64,000 bases of DNA from Chamaecrista fasciculata (Eukaryota; Streptophyta; Magnoliopsida; Fabales; Fabaceae), in assembly GCA_003254925.1 (NCBI GenBank), contig QANZ01010589.1, positions 431,172 through 495,171 of the forward strand, read 5' to 3'. Position 1 is the stretch's first letter. The number at the start of each line of letters is the position of its first letter. A program made the position numbers and the translations under genes. This document shows positions 23,104-34,174 of the stretch, in pieces. The notes beneath the pieces were generated by a model that was given only the letters and a program-made list of their open reading frames with translations, searched no databases and was not told the DNA's origin.

Positions 23104-24259
23104 GTGATCGGGAACAAGAATGCGGACATATTTATTAACTTTATTGTCAGTAGTTTCATTTTGTGGGAAGACATAGCAATCTTACTTTAATCACTAATGG
23201 AGAGGCATATTTACTAACTTCATTAACTTCATTTTTTTTATGCTTGTTCATCACTTTTATCACTAATCATAGCAATCTCACTTTAAAATGGAGAGGCATA
23301 TGCAAGACGTAAATATTTTAAATTGGTTTCTCCGACAACACTTAATTTCTTGCGTTAATCAATAATCACTAATGTGATAGCTGCTCATTTTCCTGAGTAT
23401 GTATTTCATTTGATCAATCTATAAGATCCGGCTTGTCTACACTTGTTTCATACTCATAGTGAATCACAAAATATATATAATTGACGCATCAGCGTATTTA
23501 GTTTCATATGGACCTATGGCAAATACCTAGTAATTTAATTATATGCATAATTATACATGGTTATATTATATATTGTGGATGTCCAGTAATTTGATATGAT
23601 TTTTTGTCTTGTATGCTCTCAACAAACATGACATTGACATTAATTGGAAATTAAAGGATAGATTCTCATGTCTCTGATCTCAACCTTATCCTCAAATATC
23701 ATTTTCCTTTTTCAAGATTGCAACTTGCCAACTTCATATTGCATTCTCATTTCCTTTCTTATCACAATTAATTTTTTTTTTGGCCAAATTATCACAATTA
23801 ATTAACTACACCAATTCCCACATTATTAAAGCAGACCGAGTTGCGTTCACACAGTCACACTTCTGAACTCTAATCACACATTAATTAATCGGATCAGCTA
23901 GTATATTGTCTCACATTTATTAGGTACATTCAGATACAGTATTATCAACTTTATTAACATTACAATATAGTTGAGGTTATGGGGTTCATGGTGTAACTAA
24001 GAAACTTCAATATATATATATAGTTAATATTTTGATGACAAAAATATTTTTTTACCAACTATCTAATATTTAGTTAATCACGTGCATATAATTTGAATTT
24101 AAATACATGATTTATGAAGCATGGACACTGAGATAGATACGAGACACGATACAATATCAAATTCGTAAAATAACATGACATGATATATATTTATATATAA
24201 ATAATTAAAAATTGATAATTTTTTATGAAAAATTTAAAAAGTACAATGTTTATTCATAA
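23104..24259. other. Intergenic, no gene seen
   Basis: AT-rich sequence downstream of the LINE relic. Apart from the A-tailed micro-insertion at 23774-23788, no supported feature. Confidence 0.5.
23774..23788 (-). mobile_element. Ultra-short oligo(A)-tailed insertion
   Basis: A 15-bp insert TTTTTTTTGGCCAAA between perfect 15-bp repeats TTATCACAATTAATT at 23759-23773 and 23789-23803. On the minus strand it is TTTGGCC plus A-run, almost the same sequence as the insert at 10139, and the outer edge reads TT|AA. Confidence 0.62.
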
Positions 24260-24261
24260 TA

Positions 24262-24681
24262 TCTATACTATATTATATATGTTTTTGGGTGTTTTGGTCG
24301 TCCTCCTCCAAAAGACATATATAATAACTAGGAGCTTGGCGTGCCCTAACCGGCACGCCAATATGCATGTAATGTTTGAATTGATTTAAAGTTGAATATT
24401 ATATTAAATTTTTATATTGATAAAAGAGCAAGTTTGGGACCAATTTGAGAAATTATAAAATATTTAGGACCAATTTGAAATTACCTCATATGGGGAGAGT
24501 GAGTGGGGAGAGAGTGGTGGCATTTTTAATTTTTAATTGTTTTTTGCATTTTTTTAATTCATTTATTTTTTTAAAGAAATGGGGAGAGTGAGTGGAAGAG
24601 AGAGTGGATGATTTTTTTCTTTTTTAATTTTTTAATTCACTATTTTTGACCAAGGGGTGAAGCCATATAATATAGTATAGA
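24262..24681. mobile_element. Non-autonomous Helitron (minus strand) beside a second Helitron 5' end
   Basis: Minus-strand reading from 24681: A|TCTATACTATATTATATGG (Helitron 5' TC end), then a perfect 10-bp-stem hairpin (TTGGCGTGCC / GGCACGCCAA, at 24336-24361), then GCTCCTAG followed by host T (CTAG at 24328-24331). That is the canonical TC...hairpin...CTRR|T structure, 354 bp long. A second copy of the 5' end, TCTATACTATATTATATATG, stands on the plus strand at 24262, so 19-bp inverted repeats bracket the whole block. Confidence 0.65.
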
Positions 24682-24683
24682 TA

Positions 24684-27004
24684 TAGTACTATACTTTATA
24701 ATATAATAAATTAAAAAGTAATTTATAAATAAAATAAAATTTAAATAACTCCACTAACTTTTTCTACTATCTCAAAAATTTCTTCCAATTATCTTTACGA
24801 TATATAACTACCTCCGAAATCATATATAATAAAATTAAAATTTAATTATTTATAATATTTTATAAAATTTAAATAATTTCATATTTTACATCCATATTAA
24901 AGTCCTAATATGTCATATGCGTCACAATTTTATATTTTAAAACTTATAAATATATGTCATATAAGTGTCGTATAAATATTGGATACAGACACGTCACACG
25001 TGTGTTTGACATGGTGATATGCCCTCAAAATAAAGTATCTATACTTCATAGTAGATGACATTTTCCATGAAATAAAACAGAGGACATTTTAGAGAAAACC
25101 GTCATCCTAATTGATGATTTCTTTCAAACAAAAAATAAAACCTCCAAACAAACCGTAGATAGGTTGACGGTTTATTAAGAGAGTTTCTCCAAAGAAACCG
25201 TTAATGGATTGACGGTTTCTTTGGTTTGTTAAAACTTAAAAGTTAAAACTAAAACATTTCTACGCAGTGATATCTAAATGAAATTAAAGAGTAAATTACA
25301 AAATGCTCCATAACACTTTTGATTTCTTGCACATAGATTGATAAAATTATAACACCGAAGGACCTTAATAAAATTTCAATATGGAATCATTCAGGATTAA
25401 AATATAATTTCATCCGAGCCCAGAAGCTTAAATTATGAAATAGTCCAAAATTAGGAAATAATCTGCAATACAGTCCCTTTGTTATGCATATATATATAAG
25501 CTCTGAATTGCACGAAAAATCATGTTTAAGGTTCTGTTTAGTTTGTAGTTTTAGCCAAGAACTTAAAAGTGTAGCAAAAAAGACGTGCAGAAAGGAGGCT
25601 GCACAAGAGTTTCTATTTTATGCAATTTAGTCCCTACACACTCAAAATCATAACTTTTTCTTCATCATTCTCATAAACAAGGATTCCAATCCCAGAAAAT
25701 TGAAGAAAATGTCATCTAAAATGACAATTTTTTCATTTTATCAGACTGTTACAGTAAAAGTAACCTATTCATGTTAATTAAAAAAATATTAATCTATACT
25801 ACCAAACTTAAAGTCCCAGTCGTTGGAAAATATAATAATGACACGGAGAGAGTCTAAAATAGACATTCATTTTCCATTTTCCAATTTTCCAATTTTCCAA
25901 TTCAGTGCATGCTTTTCTTTTCGGGGAACGACCTGGGTAGGCTTATATATATATATACACTTATTAGCTTAACTATACCTAACATCTATTTGTCGTTTTT
26001 CTGATTTATGCATGGAACTTGCTACTATCAGCATATATATATACGCGTGAGTCAAAGTCTTTTAGGAATTAGTATATTATGAAATGCTTTTCGTACCTGA
26101 ATGGTTCTGTATTATTTCAATTAATCAAAAAGTCCAGATTTGAAGTCAAAGTCTACTTAGCTGAGAAGATTCTCCAGCAACTTCGCGCGGTTGTTGAGTC
26201 TTTATATTCAATGAAAATAATTTATAAAAACTCCATACATTTGTCCCGCAATAAAATTTTCCGATTCTAATTAAATGTTAGTTTTAATTGAATAGCATTT
26301 AAAAACAAGGAAAAATAAAATTCAAATCATCTTTAACTCATTATTGTATCTGATCATGGGATAAGATGTAGTGTATTAAAACATTACAGTGCTGAATATA
26401 TAAATTCGGTCTCTCCTATATAAGATGTATTGACGTATACGATGCAAAACTTAGCCATAGATATCGATAGCATCCTCTCGATTCAAGAAATTTACTATTC
26501 TTGAGTTATATTAAATATTTTATATTACTTCTACTTATGGTACTTATAATATTTTGTCATATATATATAAACAGTACAGTTTTCACTTATGGAGAAAGAT
26601 CAATAATGGAAAGAAATTATATCTATGTATAAGTAACTATATATAATTGTCTTTCAATATTCATTAATCTTTGATGTATAGATTTGTATTTCAATTTTTT
26701 TTTTTTATAAATTATACATAACTCTTATTATTTATATTTCCTCACTCATTTATTCTATCTAAATAAAGGAAAAAAAAGTTCATTATTATTAGGCATCAAA
26801 TAGTTAAATAAACCCATTCATTAATTAATAGATGGATGAATGCCATTAAAAATAATGATGGATATATATAGAGATGTGAATGTACGTCAATCGATGGTCC
26901 CACCCGTCTACAACTACTATAGCTAGTCTCGCAGAAATTGCTAAAGAAATTTCCACTCTATAACGCATGTCTTTTTTTAGAAAAAAGAAAATAAAAGATG
27001 ATTA
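24684..27004. other. Intergenic, no gene seen
   Basis: AT-rich. Short repeats only, for example a tandem TTTTCCAA array near 25869-25901 and several 'GACGGTTT' motifs in both orientations at about 25090-25225 that may be a worn MITE. The short ORF at 26079-26270 has no recognisable similarity. Confidence 0.5.
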
Positions 27005-27013
27005 TTTTTTATA

Positions 27014-27552
27014 GGTTAAAGGGTCATTTTGGTCCTAAATGTATGCCTTAATATTCATTTTGGTCCATTATGTTTCAAAATGTTCAAATTGGTCCTAAAT
27101 GTTTACAAAATGTTTCATTATGGTCTCAAGCTATTGAATATGGCTTTTTTCAAATTTAAACGTAATGAGTTTAGAGCTACGTATTGTTCTCGAAGAGTGC
27201 CTTCTTTATCTAGTTGGAGCCATTAGCAAACGAGGTCAATTCGATCCTAAAAATAGACCGCTCGTTTCATAGTTAAATAAGCAAAGTTGATCATATCTCT
27301 CTTGTTTCAAATTCGAATGCGATGAATTTAGAGCTATGAATTCCTCTTAACAAGTCTTTTAAACTTGAAATGAGGGGCGAGAAAAATAGGACCAAATTTA
27401 ATAATTTGAGACCAAAATGAAGCATTTTACTAACATTTAGGACCAAAATGAATCATTTTGCCAATATTTAGGAGTAATTTGAAGATTTTGAAACATAATG
27501 GACCAAAATGAACTTTAGGGCATACATTTAGGACCAAAATGACCCTTTGGCC
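27014..27552. mobile_element. Mutator-like MITE with 9-bp target duplication
   Basis: 539 bp. It begins GGTTAAAGGGTCATTTTGG and ends with the inverse of GGCCAAAGGGTCATTTTGG. Subterminal 'TTTTGGTCCTAAATGT' units are repeated in inverted orientation. A perfect 9-bp target duplication TTTTTTATA lies at 27005-27013 and 27553-27561. No coding capacity. Confidence 0.85.
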
Positions 27553-27561
27553 TTTTTTATA

Positions 27562-27933
27562 TATAATAATGATGTTTAAATAGTTAAGAAAGATGCATAC
27601 AGATAGAGTTTTGGTGGAAGGTACGTAGTAAATTTGTGTTGAAAAGGATTAAGAAATGGGATGGTGTTGTTGAATGAATTAAGTAATTTTTAACAACCAA
27701 CTATAATAAACTATTTATACTAGTGGGTGGAGAGGCATAGGATGATTTTTTTTAAAAAAAAAAAAGAAAGAGAGAGAGATGAGATTGAGAAAGCAGTTAG
27801 TTTTGTGGGCCCATGCATGGCGCTATAAATAGATGAGTGAGCAGAAGCAGAAGCAGAAGCAAAAGCAGTTAGTTTTGTGGTGATTGAAAATTGAATTATA
27901 ATCTGAAATCTGTGGATCGGGGAATAGAATAGA
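27562..27933 (+). promoter_or_regulatory. Promoter and leader of the BAHD gene
   Basis: A clear TATA box, CTATAAAT (TATAAAT at 27824-27830), lies about 104 bp upstream of the ATG. The leader has a GCAGAA/GCAAAA tandem run (about 27841-27866). The motif AGCAGTTAGTTTTGTGG occurs twice, about 27792 and 27864, bracketing the TATA box. The start region of the Mutator MITE ends only about 270 bp upstream. Confidence 0.6.
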
Positions 27934-29286
27934 ATGGCGTTATCGTTGAGAGTGAGACGGCGTGAGGCGGAGGTGGTGGGGCCGGCGAGGGCGACACCGC
28001 GGGAGATGAAACTACTGTCGGACATCGACGACCAGGAAGGGTTGCGATTCCAAATTCCGGTGATACAATTTTACGGAAAGGATGATACAAGGATGGGGGG
28101 AAAGGGAAGAGATCCAGTGGATGTAATAAGAAAAGCGTTGAGGGAGACTCTGGTGTTTTACTATCCATTTGCAGGGAGGCTAAGGGAAGGAACCAATAGG
28201 AAACTCATGGTGGATTGCACAGGAGAGGGAGTGCTGTTCATAGAGGCTGATGCTGACGTCGCACTCTCTCACTTCGGAGACTCTCTTCAGCCTCCCTTTC
28301 CATGCTTGGAGGAGCTTATTTATGATGTTCCGGGCTCTCTTGCTGTTCTCAACACTCCCTTGCTTCTTATACAGGTAACCCGGCTTCAATGCGGGGGGTT
28401 TATCTTTGGGCTTCGTCTGAACCACACAATGAGCGACGCCGCTGGTTGCGTTCAGTTCATGAGCGCGTTGGGGGAAATGGCTAGGGGAGCGCGTCAGCCT
28501 TCGATTCCACCAGTGTGGCAGAGGGAGCTTCTAAATGCAAGAGAGTCACCGCGGGTGACGTGTAAACATCGGGAATACGATGAAGTGGTAGGAGACATCA
28601 TCCCCTTCGACAACATGGTGCATCGATCATTCTTCTTCGGACCAAGGGAAGTGGGGGCCATACGGAGTGGGTTGAGCAAGTCGTCGTCATGCTCTGATTT
28701 TGAAGTGATCACGGCATTTCTGTGGCGATGCCGTACAAAGGCACTGCAAATGGAGGCGGATGAGGAAGTGCGGATCATCTGCATAGTAAATGCTCGTGGG
28801 AAGTTCAAGCCTGCTCTGCCGGAGGGGTACTACGGTAACGCCTTTGCGTTTCCTGTGGCAGTGAGTAAGGCAGGGGAACTGTGCTGTCGACCACTGGAAT
28901 ACGCAGTGGAGTTAGTGAAGAAGGCAAAAGGGGAAGTTACAGAGGAGTACATGCACTCCTTGGCGGATCTAATGGTGATTAAGGGGAGGCCACACTTCAC
29001 GGTGGTAAGGTCCTACCTGGTGTCTGACGTCACCAGGGCTGGCTTCGGAGATGTTGATTTCGGTTGGGGAAAAGCAGTGTATGGTGGTCCAGCCAAGGGA
29101 GGAGTAGGAGCCATTCCTGGTGTGGCTAGCTTTTATATACCCTTCAACAATGCCAAAGGAGAATCGGGTCTCGTCATACCTGTTTGTTTACCCGCGGATG
29201 CCATGGACAGATTTGTCCACCACTTGGATACCACTCTCAACCCTCCTCCTCCTCCCAATTCTAAATTCATCATTTCTTCCTTATAA
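27934..29286 (+). CDS. BEBT: BAHD acyltransferase, benzyl alcohol O-benzoyltransferase-like
   Basis: A 450-residue single-exon enzyme of the BAHD family that transfers an acyl group from an acyl-CoA to an alcohol in the cytosol. The closest family by sequence is benzyl alcohol O-benzoyltransferase / alcohol acyltransferase, shown by the [20 protein letters not shown] and [15 protein letters not shown] blocks. The catalytic HXXXD motif is HTMSD at residues 164-168 and the structural DFGWG is at 375-379. Both are intact, and the length is normal. The sequence ATACAGGTAACC at about 28371 looks like a splice donor but reads through in frame as LIQVTR, the conserved family sequence, so no intron is needed. 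Substrate cannot be decided from sequence; volatile benzenoid esters are likely. Confidence 0.93.
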   Translation: MALSLRVRRREAEVVGPARATPREMKLLSDIDDQEGLRFQIPVIQFYGKDDTRMGGKGRDPVDVIRKALRETLVFYYPFAGRLREGTNRKLMVDCTGEGVLFIEADADVALSHFGDSLQPPFPCLEELIYDVPGSLAVLNTPLLLIQVTRLQCGGFIFGLRLNHTMSDAAGCVQFMSALGEMARGARQPSIPPVWQRELLNARESPRVTCKHREYDEVVGDIIPFDNMVHRSFFFGPREVGAIRSGLSKSSSCSDFEVITAFLWRCRTKALQMEADEEVRIICIVNARGKFKPALPEGYYGNAFAFPVAVSKAGELCCRPLEYAVELVKKAKGEVTEEYMHSLADLMVIKGRPHFTVVRSYLVSDVTRAGFGDVDFGWGKAVYGGPAKGGVGAIPGVASFYIPFNNAKGESGLVIPVCLPADAMDRFVHHLDTTLNPPPPPNSKFIISSL

Positions 29287-30203
29287 ATCATATATCCATC
29301 CAACCTCCGTCTTTAATTTCTATGTGTGCTAATTATATATAATAAAATATGTATCAATTCTAGCTTCTTCTATTTATTAATATATAATCACATGCGTGCT
29401 TTCATTTCAACTTTCAAGCTTCATTCCATCCTTCCCTCATCCCTCCCTCAAACGAAAATACACATGTATTATTATATTATCATTCGCACTTCATCTTCGG
29501 TTTAATTACCCGACCTCTCTTTTTTTTGTAAGTGGTCCCGGATATTTTCCTCCAAACAAATTCAATGTGGCCTGCACGTGGATGGACCATACATGTCGTT
29601 TTTCGTAATCAATTGCGGACCCCATGGCCCAACCTTCATTTATTTATTTTTATTTACAAATAAATTGTTTGTTTATTATTGTTTATTGTTTTTTAACCAC
29701 CGGGATGAATTGGAAATTTGGAATATGGATGTTGTTCATTCAATAGTTTTTGATTTAAGAGTTGAAAATACAATTACGTTCAATATTTAATAAGAAAGTT
29801 TTGTTGCCCCTTGTCATCTTATGCCTTATCCCACTCAAAACAGATTGATTTTCGTTAACAAATTATTTTGATTTTACTCTTATAAAAATTTCAAAATAAG
29901 TTTCTCAATTTACTAGAAATGAATAGTTGTTTCTAACAGTCTATTAGTTAAAATTAGACTAAATTATATGTTTTAAGTCAAGTGTACAAAACATCATTAA
30001 ATTTTGAAATTGTAAATAGAACCCTTGAATTTTTAATTACGTACAATTAATACTCTTCTGTTAAATTATTACTCCCTCCGGTTCACAATATTTACCATAG
30101 TTTTGGAAATTTCTATTTCAAAATATCTGATGTTCTACAAAATCAAGAAAGCATTAATTGCTTTTTTACAATTTTATCCCCACCTATTCTCTCTTAATAA
30201 TAA
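29287..30203. other. BAHD 3' flank and spacer
   Basis: AT-rich, with candidate poly(A) signals (AATAAAATATG near 29340). 'ACTCCCTCCGGTTC' at about 30071 resembles a Stowaway terminus, but the partner end was not found. No gene seen. Confidence 0.45.
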
Positions 30204-30445
30204 GGGTGAGTCTAAGATGCAAAGTTTGATTCTTGACATGGGATGCAAATGTTGATGTGGCATAATTATAGCCATTGATATAATTTAATGCTGAAAAATA
30301 ATAAAAAAATAATAAATTTTTTAACCAATCACAACTGTGTATGGAGTCACAACACTACTTACATATTCCATGTGTCATTATTTTATTGGCTCATGACCCA
30401 TTGCATCCCATGTCAAAAATCAAACTTTGCATTATAGACTTACCC
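30204..30445. mobile_element. Short MITE (242 bp) with long terminal inverted repeats
   Basis: The left end GGGTGAGTCTAAGATGCAAA continues for about 45 bp and is inverted at the right end (to GACTTACCC). Flanks TAATAATAA and AAATAATAA match at 8 of 9 bases, so it could be Mutator- or hAT-like. No coding capacity. Confidence 0.7.
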
Positions 30446-30760
30446 AAATAATAAATATCCTTTGAAAATTAAAAAAAAAATAAGGGTAATATAGTTTTTT
30501 TATCCTAGATTTTTCTAAGTTTAAAGCGAATTAATTATTTTCTTGGTGTGTGTGCACCTATCAAATTATAAAAGATATTATAAACTAGATGGAATATCTA
30601 ATTTCACTGTTAAGTGCCAAGTGCCACATCAGTATTAAAGTAATTTCACCTAAATTTAAAAATCCACCCAAATTACTAACCCTAGAACCCGACCCACCAA
30701 TCCATAACCCAACCCTTACCCTCAATTCCCATGTTCATTTGCCATACTCGTTACTCATAA

Positions 30761-30885
30761 GCCATGGACAGATTTGTCAACCACTCTCAACCTAATTTCA
30801 GGTACAAAAGACGCCCTTGAGCTTCAGCTATGGCCTTGTAACCAACACCCTCAATCTTTAGAAAACGAAAAAACTTGGCTTCCAT
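30761..30885 (-). pseudogene. Chimeric scrap of the BAHD 3' end and the L6 5' coding region
   Basis: The left part (about 30761-30792) copies the end of the BAHD gene (GCCATGGACAGATTTGTC, 12 bp missing, then ACCACTCTCAACC; compare about 29200-29244). The right part (30789-30885) copies the start of the mitochondrial L6 gene on the minus strand (compare 35245-35341) with two substitutions, up to its ATG. The two join through a shared AACC. Not a functional gene. Confidence 0.85.
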
Positions 30886-30941
30886 ATAATATTAAAATAT
30901 TAATTACGAATTTTTAAAAGTATATTTTATAACATAGATAT

Positions 30942-30962
30942 TTTTTTTTTACACAATATTTC
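30942..30962 (-). mobile_element. Ultra-short oligo(A)-tailed insertion
   Basis: A 21-bp insert (nine T, then ACACAATATTTC on the plus strand) between perfect 13-bp repeats ATAACATAGATAT at 30929-30941 and 30963-30975. Confidence 0.5.
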
Positions 30963-31135
30963 ATAACATAGATATAAATGTAAACTTTTTTTTTTTTTCA
31001 AATTTCTCTTTTGGACATGCTTGTTTTCGGTCCACTAGGGGACATACTTTTTGCAAAGTGTCGCGGTCATGTTGAAACTTGAAACGTTGAGAGGTGGACT
31101 TCTAACTATCACTTATAATATGATAAAAATATATC

Positions 31136-32791
31136 GGCCAAAAGTCCTATTTTGATCATTCAATGATGCTCAATGTTTTAAATTGGTCCCTCAATTATTT
31201 TTCATTCCATATTAGTCTCTCAATTTTCCAAAACTTGTCAACGTTGGTCCCTCAACGGTTTCCATCCAAATTGTCTGTTAAAAAAACAAGAAAAACTAAC
31301 TTTAACCTCCTAAAGGTTTTATTATTTTGCATTAAAGTCCTTTTCCTTTTATAATGGGATCAAAACGTAAGAAAAGGAAAGAAATGAGGATTAAATTGTA
31401 TTTTTGATTGAACATGTTCCCAAATCGCTGTAAAGCCATGGATCTCGCTTCATCTTCTTCCTCTTTCAACCTCAATTCTCAATTTCTCAGAATAACAACA
31501 ACAACCTCCATGATTTCTTTTCCTTCAACATCTCAAATTCCCCATGACTCCCTTCCCATAATCGCACCCTTCTCTCCCCAAATCTCAATTTCTCCGCTGG
31601 CTTCGTGTTCGTCGGATTGGCGAAGCTGCTCCAATAATTAATGGTTGAACGCCAAATTGCCGTCGTCGTCGAGGACGAGAGATGTAGAATTTGAGGAAGC
31701 ACACTACCACAAATACTCTAAGTGAGTCAACACCCAGATCTGGACTCCAAAAGCCAATCACAGAAGGCAACACTGATAAATTTAACCAGTACATTCACAA
31801 TCAAAGCTGATCCGGAAAATTCAATCTTACATGAAAGTAAAAACAACATTGTTACCGACAGTCCAAAAAACAGAGATCGAAAATGGGATTTACAAAAGCA
31901 CTAACCCCACTATCCGAATCGTGCCGAATCCAAACGAGCTCGTTCCTTTTATACGACCCAGCCACCATTCCAGTCGTCGCTTCCATTTTTTTTCTTCTCT
32001 TTTCCTCTCCCACACAAATCTCAGATCGAAGAATTCAAGATCGAAACACGATAGTGAGATTTGGGCATGAAAATCTTCGCCCACTCAATACGTCATCTCT
32101 CTCACTTACACAAACACTCTCTTTCTCTCATTCGGCATGAAAATCTTCGCTCACTCAACCTTCCGGTGGAAGTGACCGCGAGAGAAGCGGCGGAGGAGGC
32201 GTTGATGGGAGATTTGGGGTTTGCAGATTATACGGCGGAGTTGTTGCCGGAGATATTGGTGAACCAAACGGAGAAGACGAAGAGATTATCGTTATTATTG
32301 TTGGATTTGCGGATGAAGCCAGCGGAGAAATTAGAATTTGGGGAGAGAAGGGTGCGATTATGGGAAGGGAGTCATGGGGAATTTGAGATGTTGAAGGAAA
32401 AGAAATCATGGAGGTTGTTGTTGTTATTCTGAGAAATTGAGAATTGTGGTTGAAAGAGGAAGAAGATGATGAAGAGGAAGAAGATGAAGCGAGATCCATG
32501 GCTTTACAGCGATTTGGGAACATGTTCAATCAAAAATACAATGTAATTTTCATTTATTTCCTTTTCTTACGTTTTGATCCTATTATAAAAGAAAAAGGAC
32601 TTCAATGAAAAATAATAAAACCTTTAGGAGGTTTAAGTTAGTTTTTCCTATTTTTTTAACGGAAAATTTGGATGGAAACGTTGAGGGACCAATGTTGACA
32701 AGTTTTGAAAAACTGAGGGACCAATGAAAAATAACCGAGGGACCAATTTAGAAATTAAGCATAACTGAGGGACCAAAATAAGACTTTGACC
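31136..32791. mobile_element. Large Mutator-like foldback element (possible Pack-MULE)
   Basis: 1656 bp with inverted arms of about 480 bp: left from GGCCAAAAGTCCTATTTTGA, right inverse from GGTCAAAGTCTTATTTTGG. The arms carry 'GGTCCCTCAA' units. Flanks AAATATATC (31127-31135) and AAATATATT (32792-32800) match at 8 of 9 bases. The inner arm parts are GC-richer and coding-like (for example DLASSSSS followed by QFLRITTTTSMISFPSTSQI, seen in both arms), and the unique middle, about 31620-32320, differs in composition. This looks like captured host sequence, but I cannot name the donor. Confidence 0.75.
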
Positions 32792-32800
32792 AAATATATT

Positions 32801-33433
32801 TAAATTATTTAAATTTTTAACTTAAAAAAACACGATTAATTTTCAAAAGACTTTTAATTTGCTAAAATCTAATATTTTTATCATACTTTTATCTTATTCT
32901 TAATTAATGAGATTTTTAAATAGTAATTCAACAAGTTTTTAAGAGTTTTCTTTTTCAGATACTTTTTACATTTTTTTTGTAAACAATGATCTATTGTATA
33001 ATTTCTTAAGAAAAGCGAAAATTCATTCTACAAAATACCAAACTGGTGGTACAGAAAACTTAATTATATATTTCCACTAGTTTCATTACATCTGTTGTGA
33101 CTAAATTAACTAACTCGATCTCCTAGCATGGTGCCATTTCATTTATTTACTTTTTGTTGGCCTTATTGTGCCACTTTATTCACAACTAGAAATCTAGCGC
33201 ATACGACTAGAACGTAATTTTAGCTTAAATAGCCAAATTTTGTGCCACCTAAATAAACAATTTTACCGGTTCAAGCTAAAAAAGCTCATTCCGGAGGCGT
33301 GAACATCAGTTGGTGAAGCAGCTCCTTTGCATGCGTAGATAAGAAAAACAAGGTCGTTTACTTGGAATCTGGAGATAAAACCAACAGATGCAATACATGA
33401 GAGTAATCAAACAAATTGCAGGAAAGTCGAGAA
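32801..33433. other. Upstream region of the fasciclin-like gene
   Basis: AT-rich spacer, with no element recognised. It should contain the promoter and 5' UTR of the gene starting at 33434. No convincing TATA box was picked. Confidence 0.45.
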
Positions 33434-34174
33434 ATGGCCAACAAGTTGTTCTTGGTGCTATTCCTGTATGTTGTGGTTACAGTGCTGCTTTCATCGGCTA
33501 CCCCAGCAGAGAGCCAAAATAATCAAGACCTTGTTGCAGCCATTGAAGAGATGCAGAGAGCTAATTACTTCACGTTTGTGATGCTCATCAACATGTCTCC
33601 CCTTGACACAAGACTGGAGGGAAATGTGACTTTCTTGATGCCCAATGATCGAATGCTCGCGAAAATGGCAATACCAGAAGGATCTATTTCTGGTTTCTTG
33701 CTTCGGCATTCTATCCCTTCCCCTTTGCTCTTTGGCACCATGGAGGAACTTCCCACAGGGACTAGTATTCCTAGTTCACTGCCAAACTACATGCTAAAAA
33801 TCACCAACAATGGAAGGAAGGATTTTGTTGTCAACAATGTCAGAATCATCAGCCACAATATATGCGTCTCAGGATCTTCAATTCGATGCCATGGCATAGA
33901 TGGGATTCTGTCAGAAGGTAACTCCAGCATAGCTCCACCATCTTTATGTCCTAGCAGCACAGAGGCTTCCTGTAGAGCTTCTTCACCTCCGACTTCACCT
34001 CCGCCGCTTAGGGAAACTGAAAACCTCAGTCCTCTTCCTACACTGATAGCCCCTACTCCAATTGAGGCAGATTCTGGGATACAAATCTCAGGATCTCCCC
34101 AATGCCAATCTTTTGATGGGTCAATAAATTTTGCTGCCAGTTTGATGTTGACTCTGGCAGGGATCTATTTTTGA
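33434..34174 (+). CDS. Fasciclin-like arabinogalactan protein, single FAS1 domain
   Basis: 246 residues in one exon. The ATG at 33434 (MANKLFLVLFLYVVV) starts a clear signal peptide cleaved around residue 27. One FAS1 domain covers about residues 30-162, with the first conserved block as NVTFLMPNDR (usually TVFAPND) and the second around VVNNVRIISHNICVSGSS. A Ser/Pro-rich stretch (about 165-215, SPPTSPPPLRE) could carry arabinogalactan glycans. The C-terminus is weakly hydrophobic (AASLMLTLAGIYF), so a GPI anchor is possible. Predicted cell wall/plasma membrane protein. It belongs with the single-domain, divergent plant FLA group. Function beyond adhesion/wall roles known for the family is inferred. 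Confidence 0.85.
   Translation: MANKLFLVLFLYVVVTVLLSSATPAESQNNQDLVAAIEEMQRANYFTFVMLINMSPLDTRLEGNVTFLMPNDRMLAKMAIPEGSISGFLLRHSIPSPLLFGTMEELPTGTSIPSSLPNYMLKITNNGRKDFVVNNVRIISHNICVSGSSIRCHGIDGILSEGNSSIAPPSLCPSSTEASCRASSPPTSPPPLRETENLSPLPTLIAPTPIEADSGIQISGSPQCQSFDGSINFAASLMLTLAGIYF

Noticed and set aside
27720-28168. Minus-strand ORFs over the BAHD start
   Set aside because: Antisense shadows of the acyltransferase, with low-complexity composition.
28365-28385. Splice donor inside the BAHD gene (ATACAGGTAACC)
   Set aside because: Reading through gives the conserved [13 protein letters not shown] sequence and the frame stays open to the end.
30071-30600. Stowaway MITE suggested by CTCCCTCCGG
   Set aside because: No matching inverted end or TA duplication was found; only the separate element at 30204-30445 is supported.
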